Assembly: GCA_019694655.1 (NCBI GenBank)
Contig: JAIBBN010000002.1
Location: 248,001 to 312,000 of the forward strand
DNA from: Leptospirales bacterium
Lineage (GTDB): Bacteria; Spirochaetota; Leptospiria; Leptospirales; Leptonemataceae
DNA length: 64,000 nt
Direction of reading: 5' to 3'
This document shows positions 35,844-45,477 of this stretch, piece after piece. Every line of letters starts with the position of its first letter. The first letter of the stretch is position 1. The position numbers were made by a program, and so were the translations under genes. The notes below the pieces were generated by a model, which had not been told where the DNA came from, searched no databases, and saw only the letters and a program-made list of their open reading frames with translations.

Positions 35844-37234
35844 ACGCCAAAGGAAGCGCTCTGGCGACTCTTACCGTCCCGTCGATGCCAACGGTCGGCG
35901 AAGTTTACCTGGAGACTTACGGCTGCCAGATGAACGAATACGACTCGGGAGTCGTTCGCGCCATCCTTGGCGACGCCGGATTTGTGCGCGGGATCGAACC
36001 GCGCGAGGGCGGCGTGATTTTGCTGAACACCTGCGCCATCCGCGAGAATGCCCACCAAAAAGTGTACCGCCGCCTCGAGGCGCTGGCCTACCTGAAGCGG
36101 CGCAATCCGCGAACCGTCATTGGCATTCTCGGCTGCATGGCGCAGAACCTCGGGGATGATTTGTTCGCCCAGGGCCTGGCCGTGGATTTTGTGGCCGGTC
36201 CCGACAACTATCGATCGCTTCCGGAAATCATTGCGCGAGTTCGCAGCGGCGAGGAAGCTCATATCAGCATTACGCAGCTCTCGCGCAGCGAAACTTACGA
36301 TGACATCGCTCCGGTCGTGCGCGCCGGCTGCCTGGCGTTCGTGACCATCATGCGCGGCTGCGACAACTTCTGTAGTTTTTGCGTGGTGCCGTTCACTCGC
36401 GGCCGGGAGCGCAGTCGCGACCCGTCCTCCATCGTGGCGGAAGTCCGCGCCTTGCAGGCGGCCGGCGTGCGCGAAGTCACGCTCCTCGGTCAAAATGTAA
36501 ATTCCTACCGTCAGGGCGATGTCGATTTTACCGGACTGGTCCGTCAACTCCTCGACCAGACAGACATAGCGCGCATCCGCTTTACCTCGCCTCATCCCCG
36601 TGACTTCCCCGATTCGCTGATCGATCTGATGGCCAGCGAAGATCGCTTTGCATCATCCATTCATCTGCCGCTGCAATCAGGCAGCAGCGCGGTACTGCAA
36701 CGGATGCGACGAGACTATTCGCGCGACGAGTTTCTCAACCTGGTGCGCCGCCTGCGCCAGCGCATTCCCGACCTGGGCCTGACGACGGATGTCATTGTTG
36801 GATTTTGCGGCGAAACCGATGAAGAGTTTGGCGAAACGCTGTCCCTGATGAGCGAGATTCGTTTTGATATGGCCTATATGTTTCGCTATTCGCAGCGCGA
36901 ATTGACATCGGCCAACAAGCACATGCCGGATGATGTCAGCGAAGAAACCAAGCTGGTGCGGCTGAATGCCCTGATCGAGCTGCAGACATCGATCTCCCGA
37001 TCGCGCGGGGAGGAGATGGTTGGCCGAATATTCGAGACGTTGGTCGAAGGTCGCAGCAAGCGATCGGCCGACGAATGGATGGCCCGCACAGCATCCGGCC
37101 GAGTTTGCGTTTTCCCCGCGCCGCCAGGCGTCACGCTACAGGACGCCCTCGGAAAACTGATAGAGGTTCAAGTAGAATCCGCCAGCAGCGCAACGCTGCG
37201 CGGCAAATGGGTTGGCTCGCAAGTTCTCCAATGA
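35840..37234 (+). CDS. miaB: tRNA-2-methylthio-N6-dimethylallyladenosine synthase MiaB
   Basis: Radical SAM methylthiotransferase acting on i6A37 of tRNA. 464 residues: ETYGCQMNEYDS, LLNTCAIRENA, GILGCMAQ for the auxiliary cluster; radical SAM core CDNFCSFCVVPFTRGRE; C-terminal TRAM domain. This wording is that of MiaB (compare the MtaB at 21.3 kb). The GTG start overlaps the upstream stop. The downstream lipoprotein begins 13 bases after the stop. Confidence 0.96.
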   Translation: MNAKGSALATLTVPSMPTVGEVYLETYGCQMNEYDSGVVRAILGDAGFVRGIEPREGGVILLNTCAIRENAHQKVYRRLEALAYLKRRNPRTVIGILGCMAQNLGDDLFAQGLAVDFVAGPDNYRSLPEIIARVRSGEEAHISITQLSRSETYDDIAPVVRAGCLAFVTIMRGCDNFCSFCVVPFTRGRERSRDPSSIVAEVRALQAAGVREVTLLGQNVNSYRQGDVDFTGLVRQLLDQTDIARIRFTSPHPRDFPDSLIDLMASEDRFASSIHLPLQSGSSAVLQRMRRDYSRDEFLNLVRRLRQRIPDLGLTTDVIVGFCGETDEEFGETLSLMSEIRFDMAYMFRYSQRELTSANKHMPDDVSEETKLVRLNALIELQTSISRSRGEEMVGRIFETLVEGRSKRSADEWMARTASGRVCVFPAPPGVTLQDALGKLIEVQVESASSATLRGKWVGSQVLQ

Positions 37235-37247
37235 GCGAGCGCATTGC

Positions 37248-38393
37248 GTGAAGGTCTGCGCCTTCTGGATGGCGCTGCTTCTCTCTGGCTGCGCTGCACT
37301 GCGAGCGGAAAGCGCCAGGTACTTTGCTGTGCAATGTCCGGGTCAATCGGCTGGATGTCCCTGCAAGTCCGATAATGGCGATGAACTCTCACTCTACCAT
37401 ATGGAGTCCGTAGTCGCTCTACAAACGTCAAGGGATGGGGCGCGCTCCAGGATTCAGGTTCGGGGGCGGGACTGCTGGATGGCAAGCAGCAGCCTACAGG
37501 CAAAGCCTTACTACGATAGCGGGCCATCTCCGCTAACCGAATCCATAGACCACAGCCCGCCGCCGCTTCAGGCGCTGCTTGCCGAAAGCGATCGTAACTT
37601 GAATCTTGAGCAACTGCGCTCGCGTCCCATTGGACGCTACTATCCAACCTACTATAATCTGGCCGATGAGAACTACTTTCCGCCTGGAAATACCGTCGCC
37701 CTGGACCTGCAGGGTCGAGCGCTGCTTCGGACCTCGCCGGAGTTCTTGCGCGAAGTGAACCGTCAGGGAAGCGGAATCACTCGCGATGGCTTGCGTTTGC
37801 GGTATGCCGGTCGTTCGATGCGTTTTGCCTTTTATCCGCGCAATATATGGGGATATGGCGCCGGAGGCGGCTACCAGGTATTCCCCTATCGCACCATTGC
37901 AATCGACTTTGGTTTTGTCTGTCGCGCTGCTGGGATGGCCGCTGGCTGTCGCAGCGCCAGTATCATCGGCGCACTTGTGCGCATCGCAGAAATCTCCGAA
38001 CGGCGTCCGGCGATGCCCGGCGGAACAAGACACGACGGCTACTTTTGCGCCGCCGACACCGGCGCGCCGGCTTCAATCCGCAATGATCGTATTGATATTT
38101 TCGTGGGTCTGCATGGCGGGGGCAATCCGTATTTGCCTGAATACAGGCGCGGCAATGCCTTGTTGGCGGGCGGCTTCGAAAACCTGAACCCCTGGGACTG
38201 GCGATTGTGGCGCACGCCGACGGAGCGCGTCTGGTGTCCGCTGCATCATTTGCCGCGGGACCCGGAGCATCCGCGCGCCGGGGAATGCAGCCATGACTAC
38301 CACACGCAAGCGCGGCACAAGGCGCTGAACCTGCGCGTTTTCTTTCGTCCGGACGGTAGCCTGCTGCGTTGCAGGGCAAGCGGTCGACAGTAA
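37248..38393 (+). CDS. Lipoprotein with 3D (double-psi barrel) domain
   Basis: 381 residues from GTG 37248, just after miaB. The signal AFWMALLLSGCAAL has a clear lipobox (LSGC). The C-terminal half carries a 3D-type signature: YFCAADTGAPASIRNDRIDIFVG, with the three aspartates and spacing seen in MltA and other double-psi barrel murein-active proteins. The N-terminal 200 residues are not recognisable. I infer a periplasm-facing lipoprotein acting on or binding peptidoglycan; lytic transglycosylase activity is possible but unproven. Confidence 0.72.
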   Translation: MKVCAFWMALLLSGCAALRAESARYFAVQCPGQSAGCPCKSDNGDELSLYHMESVVALQTSRDGARSRIQVRGRDCWMASSSLQAKPYYDSGPSPLTESIDHSPPPLQALLAESDRNLNLEQLRSRPIGRYYPTYYNLADENYFPPGNTVALDLQGRALLRTSPEFLREVNRQGSGITRDGLRLRYAGRSMRFAFYPRNIWGYGAGGGYQVFPYRTIAIDFGFVCRAAGMAAGCRSASIIGALVRIAEISERRPAMPGGTRHDGYFCAADTGAPASIRNDRIDIFVGLHGGGNPYLPEYRRGNALLAGGFENLNPWDWRLWRTPTERVWCPLHHLPRDPEHPRAGECSHDYHTQARHKALNLRVFFRPDGSLLRCRASGRQ

Positions 38394-38401
38394 ATAAATC
38401 C

Positions 38402-40819
38402 TTAGAATTCTGGCGTAGCCGGCGCCATCTCCGCATAGTATCGCAACATTTGCGGATGTGTTACAACGATTGCACCCGATCGCTCCTTGATTACGCCGCG
38501 CTTTTTCAGCATCGCCAGCCCTTGCCGGGCGGTAGACGATGCATCGCGGTTCAGGTAGTTGGCCGGCCGACTCTGTAGGAAATCGGCGCATAAATCTCTT
38601 AGACGGGAGACAGCGACTTCTCCTTCTGATTCGCAAATCACGCGAGCAACGACCTGATTCGGCAAACGCTTGAGCCGACGAGCCCAGGAAGATTGAATCT
38701 CCCCGGCAATAGCCTGCGCCGGGTCCTCGCGATCGATGAAATGCGATACGCGAATGGGAGCGCATACTTCCATATAGCAGCGCGTCCGGCCGCGCACGAA
38801 ATCGCGCATCTCACTCTTTTCCGAGACGCCGGCAAATTCGCGGTCTTCCGGTACGTTCTCGTAAGAAAGGGCCAGCGGCACGATCAGGATTTCAGCTCCG
38901 GAGCTGCGGTAGGCATCGATGGCCGTGCTCAAAAGTCCGGTCTTGATAGCGCAAATTCCGCCGCTTCGACTGCGCGTACCCTCTGGATAGACCAGCGAGG
39001 GAATGCCTGCTTCCAGCATCATCTGCGAATAGCCAGTAAGACACTCCAGATAGAGGAAGTTGCGAATTCGTTCGCGATCCACCGCGTATGCGCCCATGGC
39101 CTTGAGAATACCGGCCCAGAAAGGCTGCGTCATCAAATTGATCCCGGCAGCATAGCGCGGCACAGGCAGGCCATTCCAGCTCAGACCCAGAGCAATCTCC
39201 ACCGAGTCCAGATGCGAGCGATGCGTTGGAGCGTAGAGGATGTTGTAGCGTGCGCCCATCGACTTGAGGCTTTCCACTTCGCCCTCGACATAAGGAATAG
39301 CCGCCCCGCCGTGCATTCCGCCAGCCATGAAACGAATGGGAGCAATGGTTCGGATCAGCGCCGCGCGCACCGCCGGTCGAAAATTGTCAGCGATTTCATC
39401 GGCATAATATTCAATTAACTCCTCCATTGCGTCACGAATTGTATCGGGGCCGGCCTTTTCAATGCGCCGCCAGAGTTCAAGTTCGCGCGGTATTGCCTCT
39501 ATCTCACGGCGCAATTTTTTACGCCGCGCTCGCTCCAACCTGCGTTCCAGGCTTTTCAGAATATTCGGCGCCTGGCGGTGAATACGCTCGCTCATGCCGC
39601 GTTGCCCCGACACACTGTGGTAGATACGCTTACGCAAGAGAGCGACAAAGCTGGCGCCTGCGGCCTGCGAGAGCGATTGATTGTGGAGCTGCATGGCGCG
39701 CCCGGTATCCAGCGACATGGGACGTGTTACAAAAAGACCGGCCAGCGCCTCTGGCGGTTTGCGCCTGGAGAGGATATCAAATATCGTCTGATAGAGACGC
39801 ATGCGAATCTTATGTTCGGCGGCGAGTTCCAGCACTGGCTCCAGGCTGAAGGCGCCTTCCACCAGCTCGGTACTGGCCAGCACTTCGCGCTCAATCACCG
39901 CGGTAGGACGGACCAGCGCCTCAATGCGCTCCATAAGCCCCGGCTCTTCCTCGCTCATCATGCGTCGTACAAACTGCATGCCAAAGGAGCGATTTCGACT
40001 GTTGGGACTGGCGGCGGTAGCAATGAGATCCGCGAGGCCCGACATCCCCATCAAAGTACTCGGGTCAGCTCCCATCGCTCGACCGAAACGAAACATCTCG
40101 CGGAAACCCTGGCTGAGGATCATGCCCTGTAAATTGGCGCCGCTGGCCGGCAGCAGCTCGGCCATGCCGCAGGCAATTGCAATAGGATTCTTCAGCAACC
40201 CGCCGACTTCAACGCCCACGCAGTCTCGCGTATCTGCAGTATGAATGGTCTCGCTATGCAATAGCGTCCGAAATACGTCGGCGGTCATTTGATCGTGCGC
40301 GCCAACATTGAAAAAACTATAGTGCTGAGCGTAGATTTCTGCCAGCAGACTCGGCCCAGTTATCACAGCGCTATGGATATCAGCGCGCTCCTTCTCTTTC
40401 AAGAGGGCATCAACGTACTGATGGAATGTCGCCGCACCATATTTGCGCCGCGTACTGCGTGAAGCCAGGCCCTTAGTCATTACCGCCAGATAGTGCGGTC
40501 CCGCCGAGGATAAACGACGAATTGCATCAGCGGCGATTTCCTCAAACGTGCGCGAGGGGCAGGCAATCAGCAGCGCCCACTGGCCCTCTTGCAAGAACTT
40601 CAAATCCAGCGCTATGTCGACATTCTCATGCAGCCGATAGGGATTGCCGCGAACGCGGCCAATGCGCTCCTGCTGCAATCGACGCGCCTCGCGCGGATCG
40701 GGAAGCCACAGCGTAACTCGCTGACTCTTTGGCGCCAGCACGCTGGAGAGTATCAGGCCAAATGGTCCGCCGCCGATGATGGCAAGATTTGCCGGCGTTT
40801 CTACTTCGGTATGATTCAT
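38402..40819 (-). CDS. GpsA-PlsB fusion: glycerol-3-phosphate dehydrogenase and acyltransferase
   Basis: 805 residues joining two consecutive steps of phospholipid synthesis. Residues about 11-345 are GpsA-like: NAD loop IIGGGPFG, TKGLAS, EVGGLLKNPIAIACG (catalytic Lys210), MSGLADLIATA and SRNRSFG. Residues about 355-470 are a charged linker with coiled coil potential. Residues about 495-690 are a glycerol-phosphate acyltransferase: HRSHLD (His533 to Asp538, the HX4D motif) and YPEGTRSRSG. Total layout and the C-terminal length are PlsB-like rather than PlsC-like. It would reduce DHAP and acylate the product. The start has ATG at 40819; sthA lies 17 bases upstream in the same direction. Both active sites look intact. 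Confidence 0.85.
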   Translation of the reverse strand: MNHTEVETPANLAIIGGGPFGLILSSVLAPKSQRVTLWLPDPREARRLQQERIGRVRGNPYRLHENVDIALDLKFLQEGQWALLIACPSRTFEEIAADAIRRLSSAGPHYLAVMTKGLASRSTRRKYGAATFHQYVDALLKEKERADIHSAVITGPSLLAEIYAQHYSFFNVGAHDQMTADVFRTLLHSETIHTADTRDCVGVEVGGLLKNPIAIACGMAELLPASGANLQGMILSQGFREMFRFGRAMGADPSTLMGMSGLADLIATAASPNSRNRSFGMQFVRRMMSEEEPGLMERIEALVRPTAVIEREVLASTELVEGAFSLEPVLELAAEHKIRMRLYQTIFDILSRRKPPEALAGLFVTRPMSLDTGRAMQLHNQSLSQAAGASFVALLRKRIYHSVSGQRGMSERIHRQAPNILKSLERRLERARRKKLRREIEAIPRELELWRRIEKAGPDTIRDAMEELIEYYADEIADNFRPAVRAALIRTIAPIRFMAGGMHGGAAIPYVEGEVESLKSMGARYNILYAPTHRSHLDSVEIALGLSWNGLPVPRYAAGINLMTQPFWAGILKAMGAYAVDRERIRNFLYLECLTGYSQMMLEAGIPSLVYPEGTRSRSGGICAIKTGLLSTAIDAYRSSGAEILIVPLALSYENVPEDREFAGVSEKSEMRDFVRGRTRCYMEVCAPIRVSHFIDREDPAQAIAGEIQSSWARRLKRLPNQVVARVICESEGEVAVSRLRDLCADFLQSRPANYLNRDASSTARQGLAMLKKRGVIKERSGAIVVTHPQMLRYYAEMAPATPEF

Positions 40820-40836
40820 CCTTCTGCTCCGCCGTC

Positions 40837-42240
40837 CTAGAAGAGACGGTTCAAACCATTCAGCGCCGCAACCCGATAGGCTTCGGCCATTGTCGGATAG
40901 TTGAATGTTGTATTAACAAAGTAATGCACGTCATTGACCGGTGCGGCCTGGCTCATGATCGCCTGGCCAATATGAATGATTTCTGCGGCCTGGTAGCCAA
41001 AGCAATGGATACCCAGAATTTCGCCGCTTTCCCGATGAAAAAGCAGCTTCAGCATGCCTGCCGTGGTTCCGGCAATTTGCGCTCTGGCCAGGCTGCGAAA
41101 GAATGCGTGACCCACTTCGTAGGGCGCTCCGGCAAGGGTCAGCTCGCGCTCTGTCTTGCCAATGCAGCTGATTTCAGGATTGGTGTAGATGCCGGCCGGG
41201 GCCTCGTGCAACTTCAGAGCCGCCGCCCTTCCCTGGCAAAGATGTGCAGCGGCATAGCGTCCTTGGTCATAGGATGCGCTGGCCAACGCCGGCGGACCGG
41301 CCACGTCGCCGATTGCGTAGATGTGGCTGCAGCTCGATTGATAAAACTCATTTACGGGAATGTTCCCCCGTCGATCGGGCGCAATGCCAAGCTCCTCCAG
41401 ACCAAGGCCATCGGAGTTTCCGGTTCGTCCGTTGGCCCACAGCAGGTAGTCGGATTTGAGCTTTTTTCCCGATTTCAAATGCAGTATGACGCCGTCGTCA
41501 CGGCCCTCGACGCGCTCGTATTCCTCATTGTGTCGAATCAGCACGCCTTGTTCCCGGAGATGATAGGCGAGGGCGTCTACAATTTCGTCGTCCAGAAAAG
41601 CCAGCAGCTTCTCACGCATATTGATCAAATTCAACTTCACGCCAAGGCCGCGAAATATCGAAGCGTATTCACAGCCAATGACTCCCGCCCCGTAGACTGT
41701 GAGGCTTTGCGGAGTTTCGCTCAAATTGAGAATGGAATCGCTATCGCAAATTCTGGGATGACTGAAATCGATGTCTGCCGGTCGGTACGGCCTCGAACCG
41801 GTCGCAACGAAAAAATTCCGTGCATGAAGCAGCCGTTCGCCCGCGGCTGTGACCACCGACAGGACCCCGGCTTCTGCAAAGCGCGCCTGACCGGCGATAA
41901 TATCCACGTGGTTTCTTTCGTAGAAATCCTGGCGCATACGCACCTGGGATTGAATAACCGCGGCGGCGCTGCGCAGCAACTCGGGCAACGGAGTGTGCAA
42001 ATTATCCAGAGCGCTGCGAAACAGCGGATTCCGTTTGAAGCTGATCAAATCCTGCACGGACTGACGCAGGGCTTTGCTGGGTATCGTCCCGCTGTGAGTG
42101 CAGGCCCCCCCGACCTGGGGCAATCGCTCCACCATCGCCGTTCTTCGTCCGGCCTTGGCGCACTGCATGGCAGCGCCTTCGCCCGCTGGCCCGCTGCCTA
42201 TGACTACCACATCGTACTCTGTCGCCGCCGAGCCTTCCAT
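40837..42240 (-). CDS. sthA: Soluble pyridine nucleotide transhydrogenase
   Basis: FAD enzyme exchanging hydride between NADPH and NAD. 467 residues: FAD-binding [29 protein letters not shown] (only one Cys, so no redox disulfide, as in SthA), NAD-binding [28 protein letters not shown], and the C-terminal [22 protein letters not shown], which is nearly identical to E. coli SthA. It lies upstream of the GpsA-PlsB fusion on the same strand by 17 bases, which suggests a link between cofactor balance and glycerolipid synthesis. Confidence 0.95.
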   Translation of the reverse strand: MEGSAATEYDVVVIGSGPAGEGAAMQCAKAGRRTAMVERLPQVGGACTHSGTIPSKALRQSVQDLISFKRNPLFRSALDNLHTPLPELLRSAAAVIQSQVRMRQDFYERNHVDIIAGQARFAEAGVLSVVTAAGERLLHARNFFVATGSRPYRPADIDFSHPRICDSDSILNLSETPQSLTVYGAGVIGCEYASIFRGLGVKLNLINMREKLLAFLDDEIVDALAYHLREQGVLIRHNEEYERVEGRDDGVILHLKSGKKLKSDYLLWANGRTGNSDGLGLEELGIAPDRRGNIPVNEFYQSSCSHIYAIGDVAGPPALASASYDQGRYAAAHLCQGRAAALKLHEAPAGIYTNPEISCIGKTERELTLAGAPYEVGHAFFRSLARAQIAGTTAGMLKLLFHRESGEILGIHCFGYQAAEIIHIGQAIMSQAAPVNDVHYFVNTTFNYPTMAEAYRVAALNGLNRLF

Positions 42241-42344
42241 CCGGCGGCAAGCTCAGGAAGAAACGGGAGCGAACGCCATGCTTTTTTTTATCCGGCGGGA
42301 ATTCGGGCGGCTCTGCGCTGCAATCTGCCGATAACTGAAACGAT

Positions 42345-43400
42345 ATGCTGTCTCCAGCCCTCGTTGCATACGGAAGACGCCTGACGCTCTTGCTGGCGCT
42401 GGCCATTGGCGCGCCCGGCTACGCCCGCAATCTGGATCTTCCAGAGCGCGATGCCCGCGGAGACGAGACCGTGGACTATTGGTCGCGCTACGCGCGGGCC
42501 GAGCTGGCTCTGGAGCGCAGCCTGTTTCGAGGCGGCGACGACATCGCGGTGCGCTTTCGCGTCAGCAACACGGGAGTCCGCGCCCTGCGCATCTATCCCC
42601 AGGATGGACCCAATCGCACCTGGCAGCTGATGGTTACGGACCGCCAGGGACGGGAGCTTCCGCTCGAATTCAATGCCGCCAGCTATGCCAGACGCGAACA
42701 CGGCAATCAACGCATCGAAGACCTTTACGGCTCGCCGGTTCGTGAAGTCATATTGCAGCCAGGCGAAACGCTAGAACGAATGCTCTATCTCAATGATTTC
42801 TTTCGCCTGTCCCCCGGCGGAGAGTATCGCCTGATTGGCTACTTTTACCCCGATGCGCGCAACGAGTTTGTTGTGCGTAGCAGCGTTACCCTCAGTCTCC
42901 GCATTCGATCGGCTCAGAGCGCGGCCCATGGCGCCGCCCCCGGACGCTTTCAGGCGCCGGACGGAAGCGCCCAGCAGATGGGCCTTAGCGCCGAGGAGAC
43001 GGTCTATCTGTTTCTCTCCGCTGAGATGCAGCGCAACTGGGAGAATTACTTGAAATATGTGGAGCTGAGTCGTTACATTACCAGCTATGATCGCTTTTCG
43101 TCGCGCTTCGCTCGCGCCCAGGAAGCGGAACGCCCCAGCATACTTGAGGAATTTGCCGCCTATCTTTGCGGCGATCCAGCGGACCGCTTGCGGCGTTTTC
43201 GAATTCTCTCTGCAGAACCGGAGAGAGATGAAGACGGCGCAACCATGATGGATGGCCGAATGTTTGTTCGCGCCTCCGCTCTCCGCGAGGCGGAAGGCTA
43301 CTCTGCGCAGTATGAATATACCTACACCCTGGAACGGGCGCGCGGCGGCGAGGCTGGATTCTGGAAGATAGTGCAAGTAGAAGCGCGATTGATTCGCTGA
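42345..43400 (+). CDS. Secreted protein of unknown function
   Basis: 351 residues with signal peptide (LTLLLALAIGAPGYA). The first 165 residues have an immunoglobulin-like pattern (AVRFRVSNTGVRALRIYPQDGPNRTWQLMV, LQPGETLERMLYLNDFF), as in BsuPI or other intracellular-like beta sandwich domains; the C-terminal part is mixed helix and strand. Function unknown. It precedes fliM by 26 bases on the same strand, so cotranscription is likely. Confidence 0.72.
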   Translation: MLSPALVAYGRRLTLLLALAIGAPGYARNLDLPERDARGDETVDYWSRYARAELALERSLFRGGDDIAVRFRVSNTGVRALRIYPQDGPNRTWQLMVTDRQGRELPLEFNAASYARREHGNQRIEDLYGSPVREVILQPGETLERMLYLNDFFRLSPGGEYRLIGYFYPDARNEFVVRSSVTLSLRIRSAQSAAHGAAPGRFQAPDGSAQQMGLSAEETVYLFLSAEMQRNWENYLKYVELSRYITSYDRFSSRFARAQEAERPSILEEFAAYLCGDPADRLRRFRILSAEPERDEDGATMMDGRMFVRASALREAEGYSAQYEYTYTLERARGGEAGFWKIVQVEARLIR

Positions 43401-43426
43401 GATCCTGAGTCTGAGGAGACGTTGCA

Positions 43427-44452
43427 ATGACCGAAATTCTATCGCAGGACGAAATCGACGCGCTGCTGACTGCAATTTCGTCGGGCGAGGTCGACCCCGA
43501 AGACTACAGCTCCGTCGGCGAACAGAAAAAGGTCAAGATCTACGATTTCAGGCGTCCGGACAAGTTCTCTAAAGACCAGATTCGTACGCTGCAGATGATG
43601 CATGAAACTTTCGCCCGTTTGACCACAACGGCGCTCTCCGCTCAGCTTCGCGCCCTTGTCAGCGTCCACGTTGGCTCAGTGGACCAGCTGACCTACGAGG
43701 AATTTATTCGCTCCATCCCGAATCCAACAACTCTGGCCGTGATCAACATGGATCCGCTGCGCGGTTCTGCTGTACTGGAAATTGATCCGAGCATTACCTT
43801 TACGATCATCGACCGACTATTTGGCGGTCCCGGCGAACCAACCAAGATCACTCGAGAACTCTCAGATATCGAGATGTCAGTTATGGAAGGCATCATCGTC
43901 CGGATTCTTGGCAACCTCCGGGAAGCATGGTCCACCGTGATCGACCTGCGGCCGCGACTGGGCAACATCGAGACCAATCCACAGTTTGCGCAAATCGTTC
44001 CGCCCAATGACATGGTGGTGTTGATTACCCTGGAAACTAAAGTGGGCGATGTGGAAGGAATGACGAACCTTTGTATTCCCTATATTACAATTGAACCTAT
44101 TATTTCTAAGTTGTCCGCACAGTACTGGTACGCCCAGATTCGGCGCGGCGACGAAGATCAGAACCGCGATATCATTCAGGATCGCCTGGATCAGGTGATG
44201 ATTCCCCTGCGCTGCGAAGTTGGCGACGTGGAGCTTCCTCTGCAGGATATTGTAAGCCTCAATGTCGGCGATGTGGTCAAACTTTCGGCCACCCACATAA
44301 AATCCGATATGGTCGTGAAGGTTGGGGACCGTCGCAAATTCAGCTGTCGTCCTGGCAAGATTGGCAGCCGTCTTTGTATCCAGATCGGCGAGACGCTGGA
44401 AGACATTCCAGACGAGTTGCTGGGATCAACCAAATCGGACGAAGAAGACTGA
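43427..44452 (+). CDS. fliM: Flagellar motor switch protein FliM
   Basis: Part of the C-ring switch complex with FliG and FliN. 341 residues: N-terminal CheY-binding peptide EILSQDEIDALLTAIS, central CheC-like domain (FARLTTTALSAQLRALVSVHVGSVDQLTYEEF, DRLFGGPGEP), and a C-terminal SpoA domain (LPLQDIVSLNVGDVVKLSATH). GAGGAG is 7 bases before the start. No other flagellar gene is next to it. Confidence 0.97.
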   Translation: MTEILSQDEIDALLTAISSGEVDPEDYSSVGEQKKVKIYDFRRPDKFSKDQIRTLQMMHETFARLTTTALSAQLRALVSVHVGSVDQLTYEEFIRSIPNPTTLAVINMDPLRGSAVLEIDPSITFTIIDRLFGGPGEPTKITRELSDIEMSVMEGIIVRILGNLREAWSTVIDLRPRLGNIETNPQFAQIVPPNDMVVLITLETKVGDVEGMTNLCIPYITIEPIISKLSAQYWYAQIRRGDEDQNRDIIQDRLDQVMIPLRCEVGDVELPLQDIVSLNVGDVVKLSATHIKSDMVVKVGDRRKFSCRPGKIGSRLCIQIGETLEDIPDELLGSTKSDEED

Positions 44453-44457
44453 TGCGG

Positions 44458-44475
44458 AGCCCTGCGCCGGGGGCT
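44458..44475. terminator. Possible weak terminator hairpin after fliM
   Basis: AGCCC (44458-44462) pairs with GGGCT (44471-44475) across an 8-base loop, between the stop of fliM and the 3' end of the convergent gene. No T-run on the forward strand. Confidence 0.3.
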
Positions 44476-44479
44476 TCGC

Positions 44480-45016
44480 TCAGCTCTTGCCTGGCGGCGC
44501 GGCCGGCTGCAGAAATTCGGAATCGGCGCGCACTGCCAGCGGCAGCTTGATGGCAGCGCCAGGCGCAACCAGGTAATAGGCGCCGTGCTCATCAAGATAG
44601 AGATTTTCTACAAGCGAGGCCATGGCCATTCCAGAGAGACGCACCGCAAAGCCACGCTGCGGGATCTCAACTACAATACAATCCTCGGCAGTCATCGCCG
44701 CGTTTGCCGCAGGAACCTGAAGTTCCTCGCCGCTATCCAGACGCAGCATAAGCTGCAGTTGGCCGTTTTCGATCAGCGGATGGCAAACGATGGCGTGTAG
44801 CGGATAGGCCTCTACTGCGTCCAGGTCGCCGCGCTCCCTTAGCTCTCCAAATCGATTGTCGATCCAGTAGCCCTGTGCATCGCGCCGTAGTTGCGCCTTG
44901 AAATATCGCAATACCTCTACATTGTCAATTTCGGCGCCCTGAAAACGCCAGCGACCGGCGCGGTCGACCAGGATGCCTGGCCTCGTCCGAAGCTCTCCTG
45001 GCGCAGTCCGTTTCAT
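44480..45016 (-). CDS. Conserved-looking protein, N-terminal DUF1285-like
   Basis: 178 residues with no signal peptide. The beginning, ILVDRAGRWRFQGAEIDNVEVLRYFKAQLRRDAQGYWI, resembles the start of DUF1285 proteins (a domain of unknown function with a beta barrel). The assignment rests on pattern memory. Its ATG overlaps the stop of the upstream lipoprotein gene by 4 bases (ATGA), so the two are translated together. Confidence 0.55.
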   Translation of the reverse strand: MKRTAPGELRTRPGILVDRAGRWRFQGAEIDNVEVLRYFKAQLRRDAQGYWIDNRFGELRERGDLDAVEAYPLHAIVCHPLIENGQLQLMLRLDSGEELQVPAANAAMTAEDCIVVEIPQRGFAVRLSGMAMASLVENLYLDEHGAYYLVAPGAAIKLPLAVRADSEFLQPAAPPGKS

Positions 45017-45462
45017 CGGCTGTTCCCGACCTCGACTTCGCCGGCATAGTTATAGAGCAAGATATTCAGCTGATTGCGCGCCAGCTCCAGTTGCCCGGTC
45101 TCCTCCAGATGCCCATCCCGTTGGCGGGTTCCAGTTCTCATGGACTGTGATCGATCCAGCGCCGTTGACTGGACCCAGATGCCCGCGGCGCCGCGGCTGC
45201 GCGCCTCCGATTGGAGAAAAGCAACAAAGGAAGGGTCCTGTAAATCCGCACTCGCATCCCGTACTACCAGTCGCCCAAGGCTCTGGAAGCTGCGCTCCGG
45301 CCTGCTGCGCCTTATTTCGACTTCGCCGACGTCGCTTCGACGCAGGTTGGGATAGTCTGGCGACGGGAAGAACTCAACCGAGTAGCAGGCCCCGGAGCAA
45401 AAAATAATCCCGGCGGCCAGCGCCCTGACCAGGAATTGTACTTTCTTTGCAAACTCCCGCAT
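45013..45462 (-). CDS. Putative lipoprotein
   Basis: 149 residues. N-terminal hydrophobic stretch VRALAAGIIFCSGAC ends in a relaxed lipobox (CSGAC), followed by a charged, mostly beta mature part (GEVEIRRSRPERSFQSLGRLVV). No domain recognised. It overlaps the next gene (ATGA). Divergent from a small membrane protein 15 bases away. Confidence 0.65.
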   Translation of the reverse strand: MREFAKKVQFLVRALAAGIIFCSGACYSVEFFPSPDYPNLRRSDVGEVEIRRSRPERSFQSLGRLVVRDASADLQDPSFVAFLQSEARSRGAAGIWVQSTALDRSQSMRTGTRQRDGHLEETGQLELARNQLNILLYNYAGEVEVGNSR

Positions 45463-45477
45463 GGATTCTCTGCGTCT

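Noticed and set aside
40789-42384. A long plus-strand open frame of 531 codons opposite sthA
   Set aside because: It mirrors a strongly conserved enzyme (SthA with all motifs) on the other strand. Its product has no recognisable domain; GC-rich codon use leaves the opposite frames open.
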